Below, piece after piece: positions 55,697-64,000 of a stretch of 64,000 nt of DNA (positions within the stretch are counted from its first letter, which is position 1; each line of letters starts with the position of its first letter). The notes beneath the pieces are model-generated. The model ran no database searches. It was not told the DNA's origin and was given only the letters and a program-made list of their open reading frames with translations. The DNA is taken from contig MKTW01000001.1 of assembly GCA_001898405.1 (NCBI GenBank), positions 930,001 to 994,000 on the forward strand, in the 5' to 3' direction. The stretch comes from Sphingobacteriales bacterium 44-61. Its GTDB lineage: Bacteria > Bacteroidota > Bacteroidia > Chitinophagales > Chitinophagaceae. The position numbers were made by a program, and so were the translations under genes.

Positions 55697-56908
55697 CTAT
55701 TTCTTTTTATAGTAGGCAGTGCCTCCTAAATAATACACCTCATCAAAGCTTTTCGGATTCCTGGTGGGTGGCGCTGAAAATAAACGTGTAACAACTCTAC
55801 CATCGCTATACTTGAACGAAATGGTAAAATTTTCGATGTTATAGGTTCCGTTACCACCGGGGCAATTGTTTGCATAAGCGGTCCCATACAATGTGCTAAA
55901 GATTCCTCTGTCTGTAAATGTTCCATCTTTTTTAAAATAAATGACTGCCTGGCAACCGGGTTCATCGAGGTAGTTCAATTTTGGGTCTTTACCCCAGTTT
56001 GGCGCAATATGCGTATAGGCTCCTTCAATCCGCAAGCCATCTACATCAATGCACTTGTGAAAGCCGGCCGAGTAACCATCTCTGTCCATTCTGTTGGCTG
56101 ATCTTTTTGTAACAGCTATATCATTGTATTTACTTTTGAACCTTCCCTTTGTCCCATTCATTGTAAACCTGCCCCATGATTCAGGGTGATAGGATTTATC
56201 AAAGTTTGTCAGTCCTTCATGTGGTACATTGGGGTAATAGTCACCATTAGGATAGATTACATAATAATCGATAATGGTTCGCTGCATGGCAAGCGGGTCA
56301 GCCACATCCCATGAAATATACCTGGTCAAAGACCACAACCCGGGTTTGCTTTTACTATTGCCTGAAGAGGTGGGAGTTGCTGGTACTGTGCCCTTGTTTT
56401 TTGTGGTGGCTGAATTTTGCTTTAGTGTAACAGATTCCAGGAAGTCCTCCATTTCCTTTTGAAACTTATTAGTGTTGGTGAGGATTAATATATTCACCAT
56501 CCTGTTGCTTTTAGAACTGTTTACCAGGATGACCGTTCCGTTTAATCCATCTTTTTCAAACGGAGCCGAGCCCATACGTGTTTGCCAGCCATTATCAGAA
56601 GTTCCCGGTTGCATGGTGGCTGTTCCGGCTCCCAACTTATTCATAGCCATTGTTTTCCAGCTAAGATTAAAGTTAGACTGGGCATCTGCTCCTGCTTCTA
56701 CAGATTTGCAGAGGGTGATTACACAGTAATCCCCCTTATCATCTTCGTTACTTAAAGAAAATGTCTCTACGGCAGAGGATTTTTTCCAGCCAGTTGGCGA
56801 TTGGTAGTATAGGATGTCAAATTGTTCCTGAACAGTTTTTTCCTGTGCCTGCTGTCCCTGCCCGCATGAAACGTTTAACAGGAAAAAGAATACGAGTATA
56901 TTTTTCAT
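55697..56908 (-). CDS. Lipoprotein of unknown function
   Basis: The start MKNILVFFFLLNVSCGQG (ATG 56908) gives a lipobox at Cys15; the open frame extends 8 codons into the previous gene. The 403-residue protein has an N-terminal domain (about 30-150; SPTGWKKSSAVETFSLSNED, DYCVITLCKSVEAGAD) that resembles PsbP-like or stress-response lipoprotein folds, then a Ser/Thr/Pro linker. A C-terminal beta domain starts SLTRYISWDVADPLAMQRTI and contains GTYNIENFTISFKYSDGRVV, a lipocalin-like pattern. I do not recognise a named family. It follows the TPR gene by 10 bases. Confidence 0.65.
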   Translation of the reverse strand: MKNILVFFFLLNVSCGQGQQAQEKTVQEQFDILYYQSPTGWKKSSAVETFSLSNEDDKGDYCVITLCKSVEAGADAQSNFNLSWKTMAMNKLGAGTATMQPGTSDNGWQTRMGSAPFEKDGLNGTVILVNSSKSNRMVNILILTNTNKFQKEMEDFLESVTLKQNSATTKNKGTVPATPTSSGNSKSKPGLWSLTRYISWDVADPLAMQRTIIDYYVIYPNGDYYPNVPHEGLTNFDKSYHPESWGRFTMNGTKGRFKSKYNDIAVTKRSANRMDRDGYSAGFHKCIDVDGLRIEGAYTHIAPNWGKDPKLNYLDEPGCQAVIYFKKDGTFTDRGIFSTLYGTAYANNCPGGNGTYNIENFTISFKYSDGRVVTRLFSAPPTRNPKSFDEVYYLGGTAYYKKK

Positions 56909-56918
56909 GATAACTTTT

Positions 56919-59063
56919 TTAGAATGCTGCAATGGTTACGCCACTTAATATTCCGGTACCAGAAACGCTGCCCTGCCCGCTGATAATACCGATACGGCCT
57001 TCCACGCCTATTGATACGCTTTTTTCAATATTGCCTTTTCCGGGAGCGTCTTTATCAATCACATTCGTATTCACACTTACATCTGCTCTTCCGGTGAGCG
57101 TTACTTCTTTGGTACCCTTGCGGTCCATCTCAATTTCTACGCTTACACCAGCCTTGACACCGACCTTTACCGGCCCCACGGGTACACTTCCTTTTCCTAC
57201 CTCAGCAGCTACTTTCACCGTGCTGCCGATATAAGTATCGCCCTCGGCCCGTTCAAAATCATCCTTGCGGATATACTCGAAAAAATCCACGTCAATCTCC
57301 GTGGTCATACGGCTGCAATCATTTGAGATTTTCATGAACTTCCAATTCAGCTTACTATGGTATTCGCAATGCACATCGTCAAATTTTTGCAGTTTGGTTA
57401 GCTCAGGCTCCTTCTCCGGATTATTATTACATGAATATTCATTGAGCGTGATAGAAACAAAAGGATAACCTGATCCATAAGCCGGTGCGCCAAAACCTTT
57501 TTTCAGGAAATTGAGCCATTCTATCTGGTAATCATATTTTGCCACCTGGAACTCATCCGGCCACATCATATACAGAGCATAGTGAGCCGATTCATTAATC
57601 ATTTCTTTTTTGAGCGTCAATGCATCCAGGTATAACGCCTGTAATTTGCCATTAATGTCTTTGAGGTATTTATCCGTAGCAACCCGGTATTTGGGGCAAT
57701 AGGCTTCATTCTCCCGGTGATCTCCGGTCTGGGCTTCATCTTCCTTTCGCAGTTTTTTCATTTCCTCATCGTAAGCCTTTTTTAGCTGCAGGGATTCTTG
57801 TGTATAAAGGCTCATGCGGGAATTGTAGGCTTCCATTTTCCGTTGCACCAAATCCAGGGTTGCTTTTAATTTTTTCGTAGCCCTGATGGCGTACATGGGT
57901 ACTGCAAGCATTTGCCCTCCGGCTCCAGGATTTGCCTTAGCCGATTGTATGAAGGCCATATTTTCATTCATTCTTTGCTCCTTTCCTTTCATGGCCGCAT
58001 CCTCGGCATCTTCTCTGAGCTTAGACAGGCTGTTTATTTTTTCGTCTATTTGTTCATAAAATGTCTTCCATTCTATTTCAGCATTGATACATCCCCGGGA
58101 ACTCATGGGAAAAAATGGAGAACGAAACCCATCCAGGTTCAGGGCATCTGTTTTGCGACGTGGCGGCAATACATATTTCGTATGCGATACCTTTTCACCC
58201 AGTTTAGCCAGTTTTTCTTCCTTTTCCTCGGTATAGGCATGCTGCATGGATTTTTTTATGGCATCTTTCGCTTTTTCTTTGTTCCCTTTGCTTTCGGCAA
58301 TGGCCGCTTTTGCCATATTAGCTTGTGGGTGCAAAGGGTACAATACTAAGGCCTTGTTTAAATATTCTTCAGCTTTTAGCAGTTCGCCCAACCCCAGCCA
58401 AGCCTGCCCCAGGTTATTGAGCAGGGTGCTGTTGCCGGGGAATTTCACATTGAGATTGTCAAGAATGGGAATAGCCAGATGCTGTGCCCCCTGCATGGAA
58501 AGCATGGCAGCATAGTTGCTGAGGTTATCGGTATTGGAGGGGGCATTGGTGATAACTTTTCCCAACACATACAAAGCCATTTGGGGCTTGTCAATTATCC
58601 AGAGCGCTGCGGCCATATTGCCTGCTTCTGCACTATTGTTACTGTTGGACTGGATGTAGTTAAAAACCTTATCACCCATTTTTATCAGCCCGGCATCCAG
58701 CGTGGCCATCATTTTCTTTTGGATAGTGGCAATATAGGTTTCCATCCGGGCATCGGTAACACCTTTGGGTATGGCAGCAATTCTTACGGCATCCCGCTTT
58801 GGCACTACCCGGCTTTCATCTTCCCATGCCTGGGCCAGTTGCTTATCTGAAACTTTGGGTACATTTTTAAAATCGGGCATTTTAATTCCGAGGCTATCCA
58901 TCATTCTTTTATCTTCCTCGCTTAGTTCGCCCATTATTTTCTGCGCTTCCTTCATCATTGCCTCCATCTCACTTTGAGTGGAAGGTTTCTCTTTGGGCTT
59001 GGTTTGCGCCATAGAGGAAAAAGCGAAAAGACAACCTACTATAATGGATAACAACGGCTTCAT
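56919..59063 (-). CDS. Exported TPR-repeat protein
   Basis: The start MKPLLSIIVGCLFAFSSMAQ (ATG 59063) gives a clean signal peptide; the frame extends 7 codons. The 714-residue protein has an acidic helical head (about 25-90), a TPR region (about 155-285; LLNNLGQAWLGLGELLKAEE is one motif), and a coiled-coil-like segment rich in Glu/Lys (about 330-500). A beta-rich Gly/Val C-terminus ends ISGQGSVSGTGILSGVTIAA. That tail, with repeated short strands, resembles porin- or amyloid-like sequence. It is first in the five-gene minus-strand run, diverging from the sensor kinase, so it is likely controlled with it. Confidence 0.75.
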   Translation of the reverse strand: MKPLLSIIVGCLFAFSSMAQTKPKEKPSTQSEMEAMMKEAQKIMGELSEEDKRMMDSLGIKMPDFKNVPKVSDKQLAQAWEDESRVVPKRDAVRIAAIPKGVTDARMETYIATIQKKMMATLDAGLIKMGDKVFNYIQSNSNNSAEAGNMAAALWIIDKPQMALYVLGKVITNAPSNTDNLSNYAAMLSMQGAQHLAIPILDNLNVKFPGNSTLLNNLGQAWLGLGELLKAEEYLNKALVLYPLHPQANMAKAAIAESKGNKEKAKDAIKKSMQHAYTEEKEEKLAKLGEKVSHTKYVLPPRRKTDALNLDGFRSPFFPMSSRGCINAEIEWKTFYEQIDEKINSLSKLREDAEDAAMKGKEQRMNENMAFIQSAKANPGAGGQMLAVPMYAIRATKKLKATLDLVQRKMEAYNSRMSLYTQESLQLKKAYDEEMKKLRKEDEAQTGDHRENEAYCPKYRVATDKYLKDINGKLQALYLDALTLKKEMINESAHYALYMMWPDEFQVAKYDYQIEWLNFLKKGFGAPAYGSGYPFVSITLNEYSCNNNPEKEPELTKLQKFDDVHCEYHSKLNWKFMKISNDCSRMTTEIDVDFFEYIRKDDFERAEGDTYIGSTVKVAAEVGKGSVPVGPVKVGVKAGVSVEIEMDRKGTKEVTLTGRADVSVNTNVIDKDAPGKGNIEKSVSIGVEGRIGIISGQGSVSGTGILSGVTIAAF

Positions 59064-59215
59064 TTTCAGTATTTTTGAAATCAAATTTCTATCCTTACCG
59101 GCAACCTCTTCATCGTTAGAAATGATGAATTTTAAGAATGCTAAATCATTAAAAAAGAGGGGGTATTGCGTAGTAGAAAATTTGTCATTTTGTATAAGAA
59201 AAGATTTTTGGATTT

Positions 59216-61234
59216 ATGGGGATAAAGTTTATCATGATGATCTTGTTTTGTTTTTGCCACATTGTTCACACGCAATCGCAAAAGCTGAGTGACTCCTTAT
59301 TATGGAACAAACAGGCGTTAACACAAAAAATAGAACAGATCAGAAACACTCCTTTCGATACCGTCCATGTAAACCAACTGAAAGACCTGGGTTATGATCT
59401 GTTGGAAGTTGACAGTTCACTGTCTCGTCAACTGCTCGAAGAAGCCCTTAAAAAGAGTTTGAAACTGAAAGAAGAGTACACTATTGCCAACTGCTACCGT
59501 TTATTGGGCATCTGGCACAATTATTTTAGCGAGCCCGACAAATCCTTGTACTATTATCATTTATCCATGCAATATGCCAAAAGCAGTAAGAACCTGTACT
59601 TGTACGGCGGTGTTTGCTATAATATAGGCAATGTAAAATATTATACGGGCCAATATGACAGTTGCATCTATTACTATACAAAAGCCCAGGATGCTTTTAA
59701 TGACCAGCACATACTGGCAACACCCTCCGTTACCGAAAAACTGCTGGATAGAAAAAAGTCGGATCTCTACTCTAATTTTAGCGCCGTATTTAATTCGCTC
59801 GGAAACCTGCCAAAAGCAGAAGAATATATAGACAAGGCTATTGCCATAAACAAAAAATACGATGGTCCGGCGGCGGCTGATGCCCTGGCTTATTATATGC
59901 AACAAAAAGCCGATAATTTTCATGAACAGGGTCTTATAGAAAAAGCGCTCCGGACGCGGTTGACCTTTTTGCCTCAGATGGAGCAAGGCAAAGGCACGAG
60001 AGAATCGGTGCAGAGCTGTTATCAAAACATTTCAGAAGAATTATTTTTATTAGGAAAAATTGACTCGTCAGCAATTTTTGCACACAAGAGTTTACAACTC
60101 GCTGCAAAAATCAATTCTGTTTCAGGTACAGCTCATGCCAACAAGCGACTGGGACTTATCGCCATGCATCAACAGCTGTATAACGAAGCCAGGAAGTATA
60201 TGGAAATAACCAAACCCTACTATGAAAAGAGTGAAGACCTTACAGAAAAAAGGAGTTTTCATGAAACCATGTATCAGTTGAATAGCAAATTGGGGTTATA
60301 CAAAGAGGCGATGCAATACGCAGAAAAATTTATTTCTGTAAACGACTCTATAATGATTGGAGAAAAAGCCAAACAATTTTCTGAACTGGAAGCAAAGTAT
60401 GAGAATCAAAAAAAACAATCTCAAATAATATTACAACAAGAACAGATCAAGCAAAAGAATACGCTCAATTACATCTTTTTGGGTAGTGCTATAGCACTGA
60501 TCATTATCTCTTTATTGGGGTATCGGAATTACAGGCATAAGCAAAAGCTACAACAGGTAAAAATCGAAGAGCTGGAAAATGAAAAACAACTTACAGCCAC
60601 TCAATCCATCCTCAAAGGCGAGGAGCAGGAGCGTACCAGGTTGGCCAAAGATCTGCACGATGGATTGGGGGGTATGTTAAGCGGCATTAAACACTCGTTT
60701 CAAAATATGAAAGAAAATCTTATACTCACGCCTGACAATGCGCAGGCTTTTGAACGCAGCATTGATATGCTGGACAGCTCCATCAGGGAAATGCGCCGTG
60801 TAGCTCACAACATGATGCCCGAAATGCTGTTAAAATATGGACTGAACGTGGCATTGAAGACATTTTGTAGTGAAATAGACCGTAGTGGTGCGGTGAAAAC
60901 TACTTATCAGTCTATTGGAATGCAAAATATGGCCATAGATCAAACCACCGCTGTAACGATTTATCGCATTATCCAGGAACTGGTACACAATGCGATCAAG
61001 CACGCCAATGCACAAAAAGTACTGGTACAGGTAAATGCTTCGCAAGAGGATAGTATGCTGTCTATAACTGTAGAGGATAATGGAAAAGGATTTGATACCA
61101 CGCTGTTGCAAAACGCACAAGGTATAGGCTGGGGTAATATCCAAAACCGGGTGGACTTTCTGAAAGGGAAAATCGACTTGAATTCAGAGCCGGATAAAGG
61201 AACGTCTGTGTTAATAGAAATCCCCCTGTCATGA
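59216..61234 (+). CDS. TPR sensor histidine kinase (NarL/LuxR type)
   Basis: This 672-residue protein starts MGIKFIMMILFCFCHIVH, a signal sequence; ATGs at 59234 and 59237 are alternative starts. Periplasmic TPR-like repeats fill about 60-390 (LYGGVCYNIGNVKYYTGQYD, LYSNFSAVFNSLGNLPKAEE). One membrane helix lies at about 418-440 (YIFLGSAIALIIISLLGY), then a coiled coil, the HisKA_3 box with His481 (RLAKDLHDGLGGMLSG) and an ATPase with ELVHNAIKHA and VEDNGKGFD. It phosphorylates the response regulator encoded next, with which it overlaps by 4 bases. The signal is unknown. It diverges from five exported-protein genes. Confidence 0.93.
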   Translation: MGIKFIMMILFCFCHIVHTQSQKLSDSLLWNKQALTQKIEQIRNTPFDTVHVNQLKDLGYDLLEVDSSLSRQLLEEALKKSLKLKEEYTIANCYRLLGIWHNYFSEPDKSLYYYHLSMQYAKSSKNLYLYGGVCYNIGNVKYYTGQYDSCIYYYTKAQDAFNDQHILATPSVTEKLLDRKKSDLYSNFSAVFNSLGNLPKAEEYIDKAIAINKKYDGPAAADALAYYMQQKADNFHEQGLIEKALRTRLTFLPQMEQGKGTRESVQSCYQNISEELFLLGKIDSSAIFAHKSLQLAAKINSVSGTAHANKRLGLIAMHQQLYNEARKYMEITKPYYEKSEDLTEKRSFHETMYQLNSKLGLYKEAMQYAEKFISVNDSIMIGEKAKQFSELEAKYENQKKQSQIILQQEQIKQKNTLNYIFLGSAIALIIISLLGYRNYRHKQKLQQVKIEELENEKQLTATQSILKGEEQERTRLAKDLHDGLGGMLSGIKHSFQNMKENLILTPDNAQAFERSIDMLDSSIREMRRVAHNMMPEMLLKYGLNVALKTFCSEIDRSGAVKTTYQSIGMQNMAIDQTTAVTIYRIIQELVHNAIKHANAQKVLVQVNASQEDSMLSITVEDNGKGFDTTLLQNAQGIGWGNIQNRVDFLKGKIDLNSEPDKGTSVLIEIPLS

Positions 61235-61845
61235 TAACAAAACTTTTTATTGTTGACGATCACTACCTGGTAATAGAAGGTATCCGTTCTATGTTACAAA
61301 ATGAAAAAAATATGGAATGGATGGGACACGCCATGAATGCCGCCTCTTGCCTGGCTTTCCTAAAACATCAACAACCCGATATCATCTTTATGGATATCAA
61401 TCTTCCTGACAAAAGCGGGGTTGATCTTTGTAAAGAAGTGAGTGAACAGTTTCCAGCCGTGAGTATTCTTGGCCTAAGCACCTATAATCAACAGCCCGTT
61501 ATTCGAAATATGATGGATAATGGAGCAATGGGGTACATACTGAAAAACGCAACCAAACAAGAAATCCTGCATGCCATTACCACCGTAAGGCTGGGAAAAA
61601 CATTTTTGAGTTTTGAAGCGGGACAGTCTCTTCTCGAAACAGCAGATGACACTCCAGAAATTACTCGTCGTGAGAAAGAAGTGTTGCAACTCATTGCCGA
61701 AGGGCTTACCAATGCAGAAATAGCAACAAAGCTTTTTATCAGTGTTCCCACAGTAAATGCACATCGGAAGAGCCTGATTGAGAAATTTGATGCTACCAAT
61801 ACAGCGGTGCTTATAGGTAAAGCGATAAAAAGCGGAATTATATAG
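61231..61845 (+). CDS. NarL/FixJ-type response regulator
   Basis: This 204-residue protein has a receiver domain (IVDDHYLVIEGIRSML, phosphoacceptor Asp55 in IIFMDINLPDKSG, and the conserved Lys in YILKNATKQE). A LuxR-type helix-turn-helix occupies about 140-200 (TRREKEVLQLIAEGLTNAEI, SVPTVNAHRKSLIEKF). The ATGA overlap with the kinase gene shows translational coupling. It is the cognate regulator of the TPR kinase. Its targets are probably in the divergent five-gene cluster, but no binding site is recognisable. About 270 bases without a gene follow. Confidence 0.96.
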   Translation: MITKLFIVDDHYLVIEGIRSMLQNEKNMEWMGHAMNAASCLAFLKHQQPDIIFMDINLPDKSGVDLCKEVSEQFPAVSILGLSTYNQQPVIRNMMDNGAMGYILKNATKQEILHAITTVRLGKTFLSFEAGQSLLETADDTPEITRREKEVLQLIAEGLTNAEIATKLFISVPTVNAHRKSLIEKFDATNTAVLIGKAIKSGII

Positions 61846-62118
61846 TTTAGTTAGGAAGTGTAATTTCGAGAGATGAGATTAAACAATGTAAAACCCGAGG
61901 CATTATTGGTCTTATTTTCTTAAAAGCGAGAAGTTCTTAAATCGCTGGGGGAAAATTGAACTGGCCGAATAACGGTTAAAAAGGAATATCTACCAGAAAG
62001 TCCGAGATTCTTTGAGTCTCAGTAGCCCCAAGGGTTGAAGACTCGAACCAAATTTTGCTGGATTTAAGGGAATTAAGTGTGTTACCGGAGAATTATGGAC
62101 ATTATGTATGAAAACACA

Positions 62119-64000
62119 CTATTGCCTGAAAGAGTTTTCCGGTATTAATGGCAATCCCACACTTAGCGGCTCAATTTTTTTAAATAATGTATCTATTTTA
62201 GAATGAACTGAGGGGTTCGTTAAACGGTATAGCTCCGTTAAGAAATCTGTTGAAACAGGTTTGGGATTCGGGAATTTATGTTTCTCAATAAAACTTCTCA
62301 GTACTTCATTTACCCTTTGCTCACCTATTAATTCACTTAAAAGATACATAACCACGGCTCCTTTTGAATATGATATATGCGTTTCTCCTGCCTGAACCTT
62401 ATACAATGGTTGTTCTATTGAAAAGCCTTTGTTGAAGGAATAAATATCGAGGTGCATTTTTATGCGATCCAACATTTTTTCTTTGCCATACATTTTTTTG
62501 AGCAACATCATTTCGGTGTACATGGCAAGCGTTTCGGTAAGCATGGCCGATCCATCTCTGTCGTCAGGACTTATTTGATTATTGCCCCACCACAAATGAG
62601 CTAATTCATGCCCAGCTAATTCATTGATCACATCCTGTTGCTTATCGGCTTTAATATTGGAGTGAAAAATCATGTCTTCTGTCATGTAGATGGTTGCAGG
62701 ATAAGCCGTGGCCGCAAACCCCCTGGTAAAACCCGATACTTCTGCAAACCGGATGGTTTTAAATGGATAGGGCCCGAAGTTTGTTTCACAATAATCCATG
62801 GTTATCCGTGCATTTTTCAATAGATGATCTACATTTTCAGTGTGTGTTGGATGATAATAGACCTCAAAACTTTTGCCCTTATACGTTTCCTTTTTTATAG
62901 CATATTGAGCAGAGGATACACCAAAGCGAAACGGAATAGGATCATCGGTTTTGTACTGAAAATAATTCCTGTTTTGCTGTTTCCAGCTTTTGGTTAACTC
63001 CCCTATGCCAAGGGCTGTTTGATTGCCTGATGTCGAGATCGTCATATCAAGCATAATGAAATCATTATTGACAGTCTTTGGTGCATCAAATGCAGTAAGT
63101 GCTGATTTGGCTCCCAACTTGTATTTATTTCTGATTGTTTCATCTTCAATTTCATTTTCCAGTACATATCCAAAATGAGGATAGTAGCGACTAATCCGCA
63201 TAAAGGAACCGTTTTCAACAATGGCATTAAAAGAAGTATGACCGTTCACCGCTTTCCATTTATAGGAAATATTAAAATCAAATGTTGCTTTTTGATTTGG
63301 CAGCAATGCTTGTTGAAGTGCAATAACCTGGTACTGATCTTTGACAGTAATTATCTCATCACCATGATGAAGGGCAGCGCTATCGATGTCAAAACCATCT
63401 GCGAAATTGACAAGGATGGTATCGATATTTGAATTGGTTTTGTTTTCAAGCGTGTATGCTCCTTTTATATGATATGCGGTTTTTTCTGGAAACAAATCCA
63501 CTGCCGTAATAATGTTGGTAACGGTTGGTTGAGGATAATTCCTGTATTTACGGTATAGGGTTTCATAATTTGCCTGCGCCGACAAACCGGCTGTTTCACT
63601 TTTGTATTTATACCCATCCAATAATTTTATTCCGAACCAAAAAGAAGCGGACACTGACACAATCAACATCATCCAGGTCTGCCATCTTCTATTGCTTTTC
63701 TTTACCAGGTAGTAAATAATGAGCAGTGTTGCCAAACAACAAAAACCATAAAATATCCCTACTTCAAAATAAGAGCCATACTGGCCAAATCCATTCATAT
63801 CACTATAGTTCAATCGAATGCCGTAGAATATCTTCGCCAGGGGGTAGGTGATAAAATTTTTACCAATTGACGTTGCAAATAGAAAAACGAATAGTATTGC
63901 GACACCCAATCCTACATATTTCCGGTTTATTACTTTTTTAATCAATAACAGAAACCCACTCATTAATATCAATGGCAGCGAGATAAAAAGAAACAGGTTG
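62119..64000 (-). CDS. M1 family membrane aminopeptidase, N-terminal part outside window
   Basis: The minus-strand frame is open to the window edge, so the gene continues beyond it; the visible part is 626 residues. It begins with several hydrophobic helices (FISLPLILMSGFLLLI, YGFCCLATLLIIYYLV) followed by an extracytoplasmic M1 peptidase: zinc motif HELAHLWWGN, a downstream Glu in MLTETLAMYTE, and the helical C-terminus. The membrane part fits the tail of an ABC-2-type permease fused to an M1 peptidase, an arrangement common in Bacteroidota (about 1,200 residues in full). It likely trims peptides at the membrane. It is convergent with the response regulator. Confidence 0.9.
   Translation of the reverse strand, partial: NLFLFISLPLILMSGFLLLIKKVINRKYVGLGVAILFVFLFATSIGKNFITYPLAKIFYGIRLNYSDMNGFGQYGSYFEVGIFYGFCCLATLLIIYYLVKKSNRRWQTWMMLIVSVSASFWFGIKLLDGYKYKSETAGLSAQANYETLYRKYRNYPQPTVTNIITAVDLFPEKTAYHIKGAYTLENKTNSNIDTILVNFADGFDIDSAALHHGDEIITVKDQYQVIALQQALLPNQKATFDFNISYKWKAVNGHTSFNAIVENGSFMRISRYYPHFGYVLENEIEDETIRNKYKLGAKSALTAFDAPKTVNNDFIMLDMTISTSGNQTALGIGELTKSWKQQNRNYFQYKTDDPIPFRFGVSSAQYAIKKETYKGKSFEVYYHPTHTENVDHLLKNARITMDYCETNFGPYPFKTIRFAEVSGFTRGFAATAYPATIYMTEDMIFHSNIKADKQQDVINELAGHELAHLWWGNNQISPDDRDGSAMLTETLAMYTEMMLLKKMYGKEKMLDRIKMHLDIYSFNKGFSIEQPLYKVQAGETHISYSKGAVVMYLLSELIGEQRVNEVLRSFIEKHKFPNPKPVSTDFLTELYRLTNPSVHSKIDTLFKKIEPLSVGLPLIPENSFRQ

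Noticed and set aside
59166-59192. Promoter pair TTG and TCATTTTG upstream of the TPR kinase
   Set aside because: The -7 element has one mismatch and the spacing of 16 bases is shorter than the usual 19-21, so it was not listed as a promoter.
62015-62055. tRNA-like GGTTCGAGTC sequence on the minus strand
   Set aside because: The flanking bases do not form the five-pair T stem, and no anticodon arm, acceptor stem or CCA context is present.

Overview
The window comes from a member of the Bacteroidota, most likely a soil or rhizosphere Chitinophagaceae-type genome. The evidence is two SusC/SusD pairs, a hybrid two-component regulator with a propeller sensor domain, many SPII lipoproteins, DUF1080 and PepSY-like families, weak Shine-Dalgarno use, and a TAnnTTTG-type -7 element. 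I see no rRNA, tRNA, CRISPR array, insertion sequence or phage genes. Three pieces of decayed genes are present (10.4 kb, 24.2 kb and 50.9 kb).

Region 1 (1-12 kb) is housekeeping and stress. It holds a DUF1801/VOC/VOC/AraC group, a MacB-type permease, katG with an OxyR-like site upstream, an MFS transporter, a HEAT-repeat protein, a small exported protein, a membrane protein and a TlpA-like thioredoxin lipoprotein/exported protein.

Region 2 (12.1-39.9 kb) is a large polysaccharide utilisation locus (PUL). On the minus strand, in transcription order, it reads GH99-like enzyme, SusC, SusD, GH99-like lipoprotein, metallophosphoesterase, relic of a second metallophosphoesterase, ROK kinase, SusC, SusD, GH99-like lipoprotein, PafA-type phosphatase, GH92 mannosidase, purple-acid-type phosphatase. 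Two regulators diverge from it on the plus strand: a membrane-tethered protein with a SARP-like DNA-binding end, and a full hybrid two-component system. GH92 and GH99 both point to alpha-mannose glycans. Three phosphatases in the same run suggest a phosphorylated alpha-mannan or phosphomannose glycan. The first GH99-like protein keeps the Glu-x-x-Glu catalytic pair. The two lipoproteins that follow each SusD have lost it, so they may be glycan-binding proteins rather than enzymes.

Region 3 (40-47 kb) has a PepSY-like protein, a diheme cytochrome c, a DUF1080/Gfo-Idh-MocA/DUF1080 operon of the 3-keto-sugar type, a DUF1801 protein, and a cupin/HxlR/cupin group with a perfect operator-like palindrome.

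Region 4 (47.2-51 kb) has a zinc-dependent phospholipase C-like protein with an internal hydrophobic segment, paired with a companion protein that has a CARDB-like region. A relic gene lies beside them. Region 5 (51-62 kb) has five exported proteins in one minus-strand run (lectin-like, seven-repeat propeller, NHL propeller, unknown lipoprotein, TPR protein). They diverge from a TPR sensor kinase and LuxR-type response regulator. The window ends inside a membrane M1 aminopeptidase gene.
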